A DNA stretch of 64,000 nt from Davidsoniella eucalypti. Taxonomy: Eukaryota; Ascomycota; Sordariomycetes; Microascales; Ceratocystidaceae. This document shows positions 45,434 through 56,918 of this stretch, piece after piece. Every line of letters starts with the position of its first letter. The stretch's first letter is position 1. The translations under genes were made by a program, and so were the position numbers. The notes below the pieces were generated by a model that did no database searches, was not told where the DNA came from, and was given only the letters and a program-made list of their open reading frames with translations. The stretch covers positions 62,001 to 126,000 of the forward strand of contig RMBW01000074.1 in NCBI GenBank assembly GCA_004009845.1, in the 5' to 3' direction.

Positions 45434-46525
45434 TCATGCCCTTGACCACGAGCATACGCCTAGAACAAAGACACTCAACATGATGTCGTTCCGTACCGTC
45501 ATGAAGAACTGGCCATATCGCATCAACAGTCTGATATAACCGCCAATATGCGGCGGCAAAAAGCCGAGAACAGTACCGAGGATTCCGGGGATACTAGCAG
45601 CCGGCGAATTCTTTTCCAAAAAGTAACGAGCGGAAAGCAACACAGCCTCGCCAGTTGCAAACATCCATAAGAGATCAGTAGGCGAACGTAAGGGAGTAGC
45701 AGTAGCGAAAGAATCGTCAGTTGTAGAAGGAGAGGAGAGGGCGGAGAAGTCAAGGTTTGGATCGAGTCGTTGCGAGAGAGCGCCTGTGAAGGGGGTCTTG
45801 AGGGCGATGAAGAGGCCGAGGAAGAGAGCAAATAGGACGTGTAGGATACGGAAGAGCGAGGCGCTACGTGAGACAGGTGTCGATTCGGGAGGAGGAGCCA
45901 TCCCAGGCATGCCTCCTACACCACCACCGAGCATTTGCTGCAGCATAGCGAACGGATCAGCAGCCGCATCGCCATCCATGCCTGGGAACCCAGGCATACC
46001 ACCAGCACCAGCACCAGCGCCACCAGTGGCAGCAGGATCCAAACCAAGCATTAGACTGCGTAGTTGGGCTTCAGACATGTTATTAGCGCCGGTTGGGTCA
46101 GGCCCCGCAGCGAAACCCGCAGGCGAAGGAGAAAAAGCCGGAATCGGCGGCCGACCCGTCCGAGAAGGTTCGTAGTGATGGATGGAAATATCGACTTCGT
46201 CGGGATCTTCACTGTTCGTTAAAGGACGCGTAGCCGGAGCTGGACCGGAAACTGCTACAGAATCTGTGCCTGACGAGACTGCCGAAGTGACATTTTCGTC
46301 CTCGGCCGCTATTATAAATGGAAGAGAGGTTAGCTTGTGCTGTTGGTGATGGAAGAATAAATGGTTGGAGGTGGGTTTGGGAAACCTACGTCGTCCGCTG
46401 AGTCCAGTGATCTTGTTGAGCCGCGATGATCCGCCGGCACGGATCTTGGCTGCACGACGTTCTTTGCGGAGGCGAGCTTGTTCGAGTGCCCGAGCAGCAG
46501 CGGCGTCAGCGTCTGATGCGTCCAT
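45434..46525 (-). CDS. GET2-like receptor subunit for tail-anchored protein insertion
   Basis: On minus, exons 46525-46390 and 46308-45434 (81-nt intron) give 336 residues. The start at MDASDADAAAARALEQ was chosen because the upstream frame is leader-like. Near the N terminus is the basic segment RLRKERRAAKIRAGGSSRL, the signature by which Get2/CAML-type receptors recruit the Get3 ATPase carrying tail-anchored proteins to the ER. A long flexible linker rich in Gly, Met, Pro and Ala follows. The C terminus has three to four hydrophobic segments (ILHVLFALFLGLFIAL, LLWMFATGEAVLLSARYF, ILGTVLGFLPPHIGGYI, DIMLSVFVLGVC), matching the membrane half of the family. Location at the ER membrane is inferred. 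Partner GET1 is not in the window. Confidence 0.82.
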   Translation of the reverse strand: MDASDADAAAARALEQARLRKERRAAKIRAGGSSRLNKITGLSGRRRFPKPTSNHLFFHHQQHKLTSLPFIIAAEDENVTSAVSSGTDSVAVSGPAPATRPLTNSEDPDEVDISIHHYEPSRTGRPPIPAFSPSPAGFAAGPDPTGANNMSEAQLRSLMLGLDPAATGGAGAGAGGMPGFPGMDGDAAADPFAMLQQMLGGGVGGMPGMAPPPESTPVSRSASLFRILHVLFALFLGLFIALKTPFTGALSQRLDPNLDFSALSSPSTTDDSFATATPLRSPTDLLWMFATGEAVLLSARYFLEKNSPAASIPGILGTVLGFLPPHIGGYIRLLMRYGQFFMTVRNDIMLSVFVLGVCSWSRA

Positions 46526-47346
46526 TTGCTCTAGTATTGCTCTTTTGTTGGAAGTAATAAAGAAGGAGCGAGCTAGTGAAGTAGAGACAATGTCGTGATT
46601 TGGGTCGTTGATGGAGTTGAAGCGTGGCGAGCTAGAATGTTGGGAAGAAATAGAGAAGACAGAAATAGAAAATCGATGAAAATATTGGCAGAACGTGGGG
46701 TCGTCCAGAAATCGCAATTGCTGTTTCTAGCTAAGAATTTCTAATATTGATAGTAATAAAGATAAACAAAGTTTACAAGAAACGTCCGAGGCCACTTGAA
46801 GATAATAAATATAGATTCACTAGTAAACAGGCTATCTGTTCGCGTTCGTCTATATCAAATCGTGGTCACAACTTCGAATAGCCAAATAATTCCTGCCACA
46901 TGGCGGGTTGTGTCATATGCGCCAAACAGCTCTGCATCGCTAATCTTATCGGGGGAAAACTGGGTTAGGGTTAGCACATATCAGCATCTTAACGCTGTTA
47001 TACAATTGAACATATCACTCATACATCATGTAAACTTTACAGCAATGAACTAGACACACAAACGTAGACAAATGACCAATCCATTATGCTAATAAAACAA
47101 ACAACTGTGAATCCATATGCTAGCGATCCGCAAAAGTCGGGCTTAGTCGTCCTCGCCCTATAACCTTATATCTAACATTTCCTGTTTTTGTATTGCAAGT
47201 GTCCAACCTATTAAAGCCCGTATGGTTAACGAAGTCACTACGTGCACTATAGCCCTGGATTTGCAATGCTCAGTATTACAAGAAAGAAAAACACATAATC
47301 TTCTCTATAGCTAAAACACGCCTTTTATATAAAGACATACTTAAGC
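46526..47346. other. spacer
   Basis: Promoter of the GET2-like gene and 3' flank of SEC31. A short TTAGGG-like pair (GGGTTAGGGTTAG, about 46962-46974) is present. No gene. Confidence 0.5.
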
Positions 47347-50300
47347 TTAAGGAGTGGCTTTGCTCATGCTGAGGAGACGCTTCACGCCAATCTGTAGAGT
47401 TCCATGTTAGTACATGGCATTTGAGAGTTATACACCGAATTAGAAGAATACTTACAACCCACTTGCCACACTCATCTGGCTTGTTGTTTTGGATGTCACC
47501 GAGAATACCTTGCGCAGTACCGTAGTCCTTGGCATCCAGACCTTCAGCTAGAGCAACTAGCTGCTCAATTGTATCGGGCTTGACAAGCTCACCCTTGTTA
47601 AGTGCGTCAAACAGAATGTTAATCCGCTTTTGTGTGTCCTTAACCTGAGCTGAGTATGTAGCAGGCGCCGAAGCAGCCACCCGTTTCATATCACGGGTGA
47701 AGATTTCTACTAAATGTAGAGCGTTGGAAGGGATATTGGGATACTTGTTGTCGTTTGGAGACGCTGACACGGGCACCATCGTCGGGGGAGGAGGCGTTGC
47801 CATACCCATCGGTGGGGGAGCTACCTGAGACGGGGTGCTGGCCTGGGGAGGACCTCCCATAGGGGGTCCAGCACGTGGTGGAGGTGCGACCGGTGTACGA
47901 GACGCCTGAGGAGGACCGCCCATAGGGGGACCGCCCATAGGAGGGCCAGCCATTGGCGGGGGAGCCGACTGGTAGCCGGCGGGTGGAGCCTGGAAGCTAG
48001 CAGGACCATAGGGGCTAGGAGCACCCATAGTTGGAGGAGGGCCGTATGGGTTGGCAGGTGGGGGACGGATACCAGCTTGAGGAGGAGGGGCCATCATTCC
48101 TGCTAGTTGAGGCTGGTTGGTGTGAGCTGCAGGGGCAGGGGCATAGCGGTTGGTAGGGGGAGCAGCTGCGGGAGGAGGAGCATTGTATGGTGAGTTCACA
48201 CGAGGAACCTGCATCTGAGGAGCAGCAGCAGCCGCAGGGGGAGGCGCATAGGTGCTAGCAGCAGTCGAAGACGGGCGGGGAGGACCCTGCTGGAATCCGT
48301 TCTGGGGAGTACTAGCAAGAGGCGACGTCACCCGTCCTGCGCCGGCAGGACCCTTTGGAGGCGGAGGTGGCGTGGACGAAGATCCAGGGCTAACACCATA
48401 TGGGCTGACAGGCGGAGGAGCAGTCATAGAAGGACCGTTGGGGAAGGGCGAAGTAATGGGGGCTGGCTTGGTGTTGGGCGTCGACTTGCGTACGGGAGGC
48501 TTCGTCACCATAGGCACGTCGTTCCAGACCGTCATGTTCTTAGCCTTGGACGGAGGAGCGATGCTGGCGGCGGGAGGCGTGTTGCGTGGAGGGGCCGAGA
48601 AGTTCTGAGGCGGCGCTCCATAAATAGGGGCTGCAGCAGTAGGAGTGTAGCCTCCATACTGAGGAACAGACGGGTTAGCACCATAAGCGCCGGCCGGAGG
48701 CGCATAGGGGTTGCTAGGGGCAGCAGAAGGCGCCGCGGGGGCGTAAGAGTTCAAGGGGACCGCAGCCGGAGGACCCGTGGCCACAGGCGAGCCGCCGATG
48801 ATGTTGGGGCCAGCTGGGGCATAAAGGTTGGCACTGCGTGAAACCGGGCGGTTAGATGACAGTGAGGGTGCCTGGACATGCGATGACACGGGCTGGTACG
48901 CAACAGGAGCGGCAGGCTGGCGCACGGGCAATCCTCTTCTGCTGGTAGTAGTAGTGTTGACGGCAGCAGGCTTGGTCGAGGAAGTCGCAAGCTTGACCCG
49001 CTCGCGGGCAATGTTGGCGGCAGGGTAGACGGTAGGCAGCAGGTCCAGGTACTTCTGGGCAATGCTCAGCTTGCCTTGCTCGGCAATAAGGTCGGCGTAC
49101 TCGGTGTACCTGTCGTATAGCGAGGCCAGCTTCCAGTCCTCAGTGTCGGCCTTGCCGTTGTCCTGGAACTTGGTCACGGCACGGAACACGGTAACCTTCT
49201 CGATGAAGGCCTGGAGCACGCGGGCATGGATGGAAAAGCTGGTGTCTTCACTGGGCGCCTTCAGTTCGGCTTCTTGAGCCTCCTCCATCTCGGAGATCCA
49301 GATCTGGACTACCTTCTCCAGCTTCGAGGCCACGAGGTAGCAGAAAGAGGCATCCTTGCGCTCGCCCGACTCTAGAATGCGGTCACCAAGAGCCTCACAG
49401 AGATCTGAGAAATCTGTAGGCGCAGAGTATGTACAGAGAGCAGCCATGGTTTGCTTCCAGTCATCCAGATCGGCGTTGTACACAACATCCCACAAGTTCT
49501 TGGCGATGACAGAGCTAAGGAGACGGATATAGCTAGGCTTGCCATCCTGCTCAGCGAGATACTTGGCTTGAACCTTTTCAACCAGCGCAGTGTTGCCGCA
49601 GTTGGCGATCACGAAGGCATCAGCCCAGCGCTTCTCGCCAACGCATAGGTCGACAGCCTTCTCGAACTTTCCCAGAGTCAGGGCGGAAGTAATATCTTGC
49701 TCGATCTCAGTCTCGTTTTCGTTGTACAGGAAGAATGGCTTATCAGTCTTGGTGCTCTTGCTAGCCGAGAGATTAGCAAGGAAGTCATCCTCGTCAAGCT
49801 CACCATCGTCATCAGCACCACCGAAGAAGTCGTCGTCATCCTCGTCCTTCTTTTTCTCGTCGCTGGACTCGGCCTCCTTCTCGTCTGCCTTCTTTGCTTC
49901 AACACCGTTGACAACATCTTCGTTGGTGAAGCCTAGGAGTTTGATAATGCGGTCCCGCACATTGTCGCTAGATAGAGTCTTAATCACGACCCAGTCAGCC
50001 TTCTCCTCTTCAGATGCAGAAGCCTCTTCTTTGCTAGTGCAAATCTCGGCCAGATTGCCGGCAGCTAGAGACTCTTCAAATTTGTCGGTAGCAGCTGCGA
50101 TTTCGGTGTCGGCTGAGAATTGAGTGATGATGACCTTGGAAGAACGAGCACCCTCGGCAGACGGCTTGAAGACTAACAGCTTACCACCGAAACCAAAAGA
50201 GGCACCGATAGGTCGTTCCATCCATTTGGGGGCCTTTGGTAGAGTGAAGAATGTCTCCTTGGGCTGCGTCTGTGCACTGGCAAAGAAGTCCTCGCCATCG

Positions 50301-51425
50301 AGACCACTTGCGACAGCAGCCTCTGGCGCGGGAGCATTGGTATTTTGGAGAGTCTGGAACACGATCTTGCCGTCGAAGCTGGCGGTCGCCGTCAAGTTGG
50401 GGTTGTGAGGGTTGAATTTGGCTGAGAAGTTCCAGTTAGTGCCCTCTTCAAAGACACCATAAAGCTGGCCGGTCTGGGGGTTCCACAACAACGTTCTGCT
50501 GTCCTTGCCACTGGAAAGCAATAGCTCAGGATCCTGGGGACACCACGATAGAGACAAAACTCCTTGTTCATGGCCCTGCATAGTGCGCTCGGGAGCATTA
50601 GAGTTGCGAAGATCCCACATGTAGATGACGGGGGTGCTGTCATCGTACGAGGCAGTGATAAGCTTGGTTGAGTAGTTGGGATCCCACTCAATAGCGCTGA
50701 TAGCTTTGCGGTTGTTGTTTAGTGTTACAGACTGTTTCTTAGTCTTGAGATCCCAGACAGTAACCAAACCGCCTGCACTACCAGTGGCCAGAATATGTGA
50801 CACCTTGCGGTTCCATGCGACGCACTCTAGGTCGTCGGGCCGGGCAGTAGCGGCGCCGAGACGGAAGGGTGATGAGATATCGTTAATATCGTAGACAAAG
50901 AGCTCGCCTTTGGCACCGGCGGTCGCTAGGTAGTGTGACTTTATTGGATTGAACTGTAGAGACTTGATGGGGCCGCTGTGCTTGGTCGAGCGCGCAATGA
51001 GCGAGTCCTCGGCAGATGCACCAGCAATGAGCTTTGAAGCATCGTAGACATCTAGAACACCGCTCTCTAGGGCTGCGGCAATGATTCCATTGGGGTACTT
51101 TTCGTCGGGCTGGCCCCAAGCAACATCGAAGAATCTAGCGAGGGAGGGATATACTGATGAGAAAGGTGCTATTTTTTGGCAAGCGGACATGTATGTATGC
51201 CGGCATGTAGGCTTACCTGGAATCGGAAGTAATGCTGGCCAAGGGCTGCAGCTCGACATTGGACTCGAAGTTGTCCAGGTCCAGGTCCCAAATCTCGAGC
51301 TTGGTGTCGTCGGAGAAGTCGGCATCAACAGCAGCGGCGCGGGTACCGGTGACCACGAGCGGCTTGGCTGCGCCGGGCGACCAAGCAAAGGCCGCGGTAC
51401 GCTGAATCTCGCGGAGGCGGACCAT
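47347..51425 (-). CDS. sec31: COPII outer coat protein Sec31
   Basis: On minus, exons 51425-51217, 51134-47456 and 47391-47347 (introns 82 and 64 nt) join in frame to 1310 residues, the family's usual length. Sec31 with Sec13 forms the outer cage of COPII vesicles that leave the ER. The N terminus MVRLREIQRTAAFAWSPG starts a beta-propeller of WD repeats (to about residue 330; LITASYDDSTPVIYMWDLRN, LLSSGKDSRTLLWNPQTGQ). A very acidic segment with DDDDFFGGADDDGELDEDD lies at about 498-520. An alpha-solenoid region follows, then a long Pro/Gly/Ala-rich linker (about 800-1190) with repeated PPMGGPP units. The C-terminal domain ends ECGKWVIGVKRLLSMSKATP. It is divergent to the RRM gene across about 740 bases that include a CACGTG box. 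Confidence 0.96.
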
Positions 51426-52166
51426 TGTGGCAGTGAGATAAAGATTGGCGGCGAGTTTAACTTAGTTGGTATAGCCGCCGTGAATCGATATAAGTGTGAT
51501 TGTTGTGGATGTAGGTGGTAAACTCTTATGTGTCAGTTCATGTATGGGGGCGATGATGCAGCCAGCTTGCTTATAGCTTTCCGGATCGGCTTTGAAGAAC
51601 GGCAACAGCCAATTGACGGCGGCAAGTTAGAATTGATGCAGTCCAGACAGCAAAAATGAAACTTACGGCCTCGTGAAACCGGCAAAAGATGCAAGAAAAC
51701 GCAACCGAAAACAAGATAGGGCGAGGCTACAAAACAATGCAAGATCGTGATCTAAACAATGTCGTTGATTTCTGTCTTTGGTGGCTTCCTATTCAAGCGC
51801 TCTAAATCTAAAAGTGGGATTTGAAGCCAGATTGCACAGGCAGTCAAGGCAAGTCCCACCCGCCAATTGCAGCAGCTACTCTGGAGGCTAGTGTAGGCTT
51901 GTTTGCTTCTGAAGCTCAGGGACTAGCATGGATGCCCCACCTTGGTTTCCGCCACCTGGCAGATAGCGCTTTGGGTTCTTGACATCTGCCAATCTGCTAG
52001 CACGTGACCACATATCTACCTCAGATGCGTTTGCAGGCAAAGCTGCCAGTGCTACATTTACATGAAGATTTACGACGTCGTTGATTGCACTTACACCGTT
52101 GATTCGCTATTTATATTCCTTTTTTTGATTATTTCGTCTTCATATCCTACTGTTTTTTTTCCATAG
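51426..52166. promoter_or_regulatory. bidirectional spacer between SEC31 and the RRM gene
   Basis: The two start codons face away from each other 741 bases apart. A CACGTG E box lies at about 52001-52006 within CTAGCACGTGACC. No other gene fits here. Shared regulation is an inference from layout. Confidence 0.45.
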
Positions 52167-52672
52167 ATGGCTGAATCTTCAAGATGGAAGGCAACCGTCC
52201 ACGTTGGCGGTCTAGCCCCAGCAGTCAATGCGACGCATATCCACGATGCCTTCATCCCATTTGGTGAAATAGTCGAGGTCAACGTTCCAAAGGATGACCG
52301 TCCAAACAAGAACTCAGACTCGCAGCCCTCACCAGAGAATCGCGGCTTTGCTTACGTTGAATTCGAGGATGTCGATGATGCCAAGGAGGCTATCGATAAC
52401 ATGGACCAATCCGAGCTCTTTGGCAAGGTAATCAAATGTTCTGTTGCCAAAGTCCCCAAGAGCACAACTGAAGGCCTAGGAAGCAAGACTGCTGTCTGGG
52501 AACAGGTACGTTCAGGCCCAATTCCTCTCTTGCTAGTAAAGGTACTAACATCTCATAGGAAGGATGGCTGTCCAAGCATGCTGCTGAAGATGAAGCAGAA
52601 GAACCGCCAGCTGGTGGTGATCCTATGCAAGGCCTTGAGGGTCTTGATGTAGCTGGCCCTAAGCCTCTGTGA
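52167..52672 (+). CDS. small RRM protein, RRM of the cyclophilin E/Cyp33 type
   Basis: Exons 52167-52505 and 52559-52672 (53-nt intron) give 150 residues. Residues about 8-95 are one RNA recognition motif, with RNP2 as VHVGGL and RNP1 as RGFAYVEF. The string HDAFIPFGEIVEVNVPKD and DAKEAIDNMDQSELFGKVIK closely resemble the RRM that animal cyclophilin E (PPIE) carries before its isomerase domain. Here no isomerase follows. The short tail contains EEPPAGGDPMQGLEGLDVAG and stops, so the RRM stands alone. PPIE is a spliceosome component, so a splicing role is likely but inferred. Nuclear location inferred. Confidence 0.85.
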
Positions 52673-53146
52673 GCTGGGCCTTATACACCGACTTTATTTG
52701 TTTTGAATATCTTGCTTTTCTCTTCATATACCTAGTCTCTCGCATCACATGGCTTGTCTCCTTAGTCTCATAGCAATGGCGTTGGCGTTGCGGAACATTG
52801 GCGTACATTTATTACTCTTTTAATATCAAAACCACATCATTTTTGCTTTTCGAACTTTAGTAAGCCTTATCACTTAAGATGCTCCGTCTACGGTAACTAG
52901 TATGAATGAATGGGAATATCACGGCTGTAATTTTTTTTGGGTAAAGAATAAGCATTAAATTAATTTCAGCTCATCCAATGATGGCTCGTCCATGGTATAT
53001 GGTTCCAGGATCGTACCTAGGCTTCCAGAAGCATGATAGCCGGTCCTGGCCCGATTCTCATCACCCTCTCTCTATCTTGCCCATAAAAGGGCGAACACAG
53101 CAAAAAATTAGACTAAATATGACACCCAGGGTAATCAGGTGAGTAT
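52673..53146. other. spacer between convergent genes
   Basis: AT-rich 3' flanks. No gene recognised. Confidence 0.5.
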
Positions 53147-53858
53147 CTAGTGATGGCTATCGTTGGGCTTGGCATCACCACCGGAGCGAGACAGACGAAT
53201 GGTCTTGTCGGTCAGCAGGTGGCGGGTCAGAGAGTAGCCGGCGGCGCCGACAGCGAAGGCGACGACGATACCTATGTAGTTGTTAGCATGTGAGGCTACA
53301 TCTCAAGTGTATCAGAGATGAGGATCTGACATACCGAGAGGGAACAGCTCGGGAGGGATGTTCTTCAGCTTGCGGAGTCTAGCGGAGACACCGTGGGCTA
53401 TATTAAAAGCAATTGGTTTAGCAAACTTGGTCGAAAACATATCACGAAAGGGGTGCTATGGCTCTACGGCCAATATCGGGGCAGCAAAGCTGCGGAGGGA
53501 GGGTGGGATCATACCGGCCTGGTCCTCAACCTATGAATTAAACAATTGCGGTTAGCTACTATCTGACAAGGAAGAATCTCTCGAGGTAACACAATGCAGC
53601 AGCTTATAAGCAGATAGCAATTGAAGACTGGGTTGACGAGCCAATTGGCCGTAGATGTGCCGACCTCACGCCAACATCAGACCAGAAGTCTATTCGCTTT
53701 ATGAGCAGCAACGGCAACGGCCATCAACCATATCGCCAAGGTAGCAGCAGCAGCATCAAACGAGCAACAAGGAAACTCGAGCATTAAGAACTTACGGGAG
53801 CCGCGCGCATCAGACGGGGAGTCTGGCGCACCATACGGAGGCCAAGAGTAGCGTACAT
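53147..53858 (-). CDS. B12D/MLRQ-family small mitochondrial membrane protein (NDUFA4-like)
   Basis: On minus, four exons, 53858-53796, 53530-53515, 53397-53335 and 53271-53147, join in frame to 88 residues. Exon 2 is only 16 nt. The N terminus MYATLGLRMVRQTPRLMRAA is basic and free of acids, like a mitochondrial targeting peptide. The core IPPELFPLGIVVAFAVGAAG followed by YSLTRHLLTDKTIRLSR has the B12D/MLRQ layout: Pro-rich entry, one membrane helix, then an Arg and a short basic tail. Family members include NDUFA4, found with respiratory complexes I/IV. The gene is head-to-head with the cytochrome c oxidase VIb gene, which fits a respiratory role. No frame of this gene exceeds 65 codons, so it is easily missed; the model rests on splice sites and phase agreement. 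Confidence 0.78.
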
Positions 53859-54561
53859 TGTGATGTGTGGAGAGGAAAGAAGAGAGTCCTTTTCTTGCTA
53901 GTATAAACGGAAACGACGTGAATCGAAATTGACAATTGGGAATTCGGGAAAGAAGTTCGAAATGTGGTGGTGGAGATGGACCCAGCCCAAGAAAAAGTCA
54001 CTATGGCCAGCCAGAAAAGCCCGATGCTGCCCTGCGATTGGGTGGTTTTGGCTCTTTACTGGGTCGGCTCAGTGGCCATCATCGCTGTTTGGCCCATTTT
54101 CTACTATGTACCTATTGTTTTTTTTTCCGCTCAGCCTTTTACTACGATGCTAATAGTAATATTAATCAGAAGCCTAGCACTCTTAATTTGGCAGCCCTAG
54201 CAAGTGGCCTGATTTAGCATCATTTGGCTTTTTCTGCGGCGTTGGATTTTGACTTGGCCTGTTCCGCTTGCGCTTTTTTATCAATTCGCTTTGCTTTCTT
54301 TCGTATGTTGTTTGTGGCGGCCTGGGAATTGAGGCGCAAAATAATTTTCCCCGTTCCTTACTCCATCACCAAAATTGTTTACCTGATTCGACGTTTTACT
54401 GGCTGATAACAAGATCCCATTCGGCCTTTGTTGCTTTGTATCTTTGCTGCAAGTCTGCAATTAGCTTTTACAACCTCTTTTTTGCTGAGCCTTGCCTCTA
54501 TTTTTTCAACCTCTTTACCCACCTTATATCACCAATTGTCTTTGCGCCAATAACCGCCAAA
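53859..54561. promoter_or_regulatory. bidirectional promoter region of two respiratory genes
   Basis: 703 bases separate the divergent starts of the B12D-like and COX VIb genes. ATTGG (CCAAT on minus) occurs at about 53934 and 54038, compatible with HAP/CBC complex sites that drive respiratory genes in fungi. The pentamers are short, so the assignment is tentative. The right part (54440-54550) is T/C-rich leader. Confidence 0.4.
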
Positions 54562-55450
54562 ATGTCTGACGAGTCCGGCGACGTTACCAAGCCCTTCAAG
54601 TTTGTCACTGGTAAGTGCAAAACAAATTCTATCTGAAGTCCAACTTCCCATCGTTATCCGCCAATTGGCGCCGCCACAGCTTGTGTTTTGGTGTTCTGGT
54701 GACATGATCTGATCCAAGGCTAACCCATCTTTCTGTAGCTGGTGAGTGGACAATCCTCCATATAAATCCACAATGAGATGTCGATACAAAGTAGCTATAG
54801 ACACTTTACATTGCCTCGCTTCCTCGAGTCTACGGCTTTCATTTCCCGCACTGCCGTCCCCTCCGATCTCGATCCCGCGACACTTCCGATCCCGCCGTGA
54901 TGCCGCACCTGGTCTCCGCAATCCTTTTACCCATCGTCTCGTTCCGCTACTCCAATTATTATCACCTTAACGTATCGTCCAATGTCTAACATCCCATCTC
55001 TGTCGCATAGGTGTCGACGCCCGCTTCCCCAACCAGAACCAGACCAAGCACTGCTGGCAAAACTATGTTGATTACCATAAGTGCATCAACGCCAAGGGCG
55101 AGGACTTTGCTCCCTGCCGCCAGGTACGAACGATCTCTCCCATCTTCCTGACCACGTTTCGACGTCCAATGGCTTGCTATACTAGAAATACGCCCAGCGC
55201 ACCATCTATGTGGCTCACGTTACCAGCCATAGCACTGGCAACTGTTCATATATCAGTCTACAAGCTACGTTACTAACAAACCATATCTATTAGTTCTACC
55301 TGGCCTACCGCTCTCTATGCCCCTCTTCCTGGTACAACCGCTGGGAGGAGCAGCGTGGTATGTATCAACAACATCATATTGTGGTTCAAGATTATATACT
55401 AACTCTTTACTTTAGAGGCTGGCACCTTCCCCGGTCGCCTCGACGTGTAA
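54562..55450 (+). CDS. cox12: cytochrome c oxidase subunit VIb (Cox12)
   Basis: Exons 54562-54610, 55011-55123, 55294-55357 and 55416-55450 join in frame to 86 residues, normal for the family. The subunit sits on the intermembrane-space face of complex IV at the dimer interface. The family pattern is complete: DARFPNQNQTKHCWQNYVDY, then the first Cys pair in HCWQNYVDYHKC (C-x9-C) and the second in CRQFYLAYRSLC (C-x10-C), which form two disulfides via the Mia40 route, then WEEQREAGTFPGRLDV. The first intron is 400 nt, long for the locus. The gene is divergent to the B12D-like gene. Confidence 0.95.
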
Positions 55451-56066
55451 GTAAATTGGCTTGCTCTTAGTTCAATTAATTGCATTTGTTAGACTTGTAA
55501 ACAGAAATAAGTCATGTACTTCACTGAGCATAATCGTTCCAATTACAGTTTCAGTTTCTTCAATGTCCGTTACTAGAATATATCCACCAGTGAAAGTCGG
55601 TATCTAAGTTGAGTGCAGGAAAATAATGATCGCCTTGCCAAGGTGTAGTCATTTGTCACATGATGGTGTGCAAATCAAAGACAAATAGTTCCCAACGCCC
55701 GGTGTCATCCTAAACTACAAGTACATGATTAGCCAGTCTAAAGAGTCACTTAGCGTTTGCATACATGCAGATTCTATGTATATGATTATACACGATAACA
55801 GGTTTCAATTGGAAAAAAAGATGTGTTGTGTAGGCTTTGTAAATTGCATTTAGTGTTGTCGGTGTGCTGTAGACGCTAGACTTTGTCGAAATAAATTGCC
55901 CTGCTCCAATCCCAAATCCCCATAAGAAAAAAATGTTGCCGTGATATCGATGTCCAATTCCAAACTCCGGTCGATAGATAGGAAAAAAAAAACATGAAAT
56001 GAAAGTAAAGTTGACTACGATGTCAAGAGGTTATAGTAAAAAAGGGTTCGTCGTAAATTTTGACAG
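55451..56066. other. spacer between convergent genes
   Basis: 3' flanks of COX VIb and Sde2, AT-rich. No gene. Confidence 0.5.
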
Positions 56067-56918
56067 TTATTCACCATCGGAGCTCATAAACTCGTCATCT
56101 TCATCAAATCCAAAGAAAGTCTTCGTACCCTCGGTGGGCTTGGATTTGGATGATGAAGCCTGGCGCTCGGAGGATTCGGAATCTGACTCATCCGTCTTCT
56201 TCTTCGAAATAGAGTCATCTTCTGATGATGCATCATTCGATGCGCTTGACTGAGAACCTTGGGAAGTGCCCAGTAGGTTGTCGGTGTATGTGCCCTTGTC
56301 CATGACGGCAAGGACAGCGAGTCTAGTACGCTCATTCGATTCGTTTTTGTTGTCGATCCATTGCTCGCTGATGCGGCCCTTTCCAGTTCCGTTCTTGATC
56401 TCTTCTGTGCGGCGCTCGGCCATTTCGACGACCTTGGTGAGACGCTCACGGCGCAGTTCCTTCTGGCGCTGGTCCATCTGAGGCTTGACCGCGAGATACT
56501 CAGCCAGTGCCTTAGCTTCGTTGACGGTGCGGATTCTGCGACCGTCTAAGTTACGGCTAGAACCGTTGTCGTCTTCTTGACCGCGCTTCTTCTTGGAGGA
56601 CATGCGGCCACCGGCGGCGCGAAGTTGGGAGCCGAAACCACCCTTTCCACCACATAGGGGACTCCATAGGCGAAGAGAGAGTATCTCATCATCTTCGCTG
56701 TCGAGGTAGGAGCAAATGGCCGAAGTAGGAGTGATGGAGTTATTTTTGAGAGTTGATAGAATGTAACGACGCTTGGCGAAGTCGATGGGAATACGCTCTG
56801 AAAGCTGTTGCCAAAGGTCGTTACCTGATGAGTCGCGGTCGATGGGGAGAACAACTGTAGATGGCAGGCCGAGGCCGGCAATGTTGGCAACCAGTACGTT
56901 GATCTTTGAAGGCGCCAT
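56067..56918 (-). CDS. sde2: Sde2, ubiquitin-fold-activated splicing factor
   Basis: Intronless, 283 residues from the ATG at 56918 (MAPSKINVLV); the frame extends 15 codons upstream but without family similarity. Residues 1-91 are the ubiquitin-like fold ending in Gly90-Gly91, followed by KGGFGSQLRAAGGRMSSKK. The GG/KGGFGS junction is the hallmark of Sde2. In fission yeast deubiquitinases cut after GG, and the freed C-terminal part, starting with Lys, enters the spliceosome and helps excise particular introns. A helical charged region (about 125-190) and an acidic Ser-rich tail ending FFGFDEDDEFMSSDGE follow. All residues of the cleavage site are intact. It is divergent to ribosomal protein eS10. 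Confidence 0.93.
   Translation of the reverse strand: MAPSKINVLVANIAGLGLPSTVVLPIDRDSSGNDLWQQLSERIPIDFAKRRYILSTLKNNSITPTSAICSYLDSEDDEILSLRLWSPLCGGKGGFGSQLRAAGGRMSSKKKRGQEDDNGSSRNLDGRRIRTVNEAKALAEYLAVKPQMDQRQKELRRERLTKVVEMAERRTEEIKNGTGKGRISEQWIDNKNESNERTRLAVLAVMDKGTYTDNLLGTSQGSQSSASNDASSEDDSISKKKTDESDSESSERQASSSKSKPTEGTKTFFGFDEDDEFMSSDGE

Noticed and set aside
54735..54745. 3-nt exon within the COX VIb first intron (CTGTAG/CTG/GTGAGT)
   Set aside because: Splice-like strings flank CTG, but the protein is complete without it and no family member needs an extra residue there.
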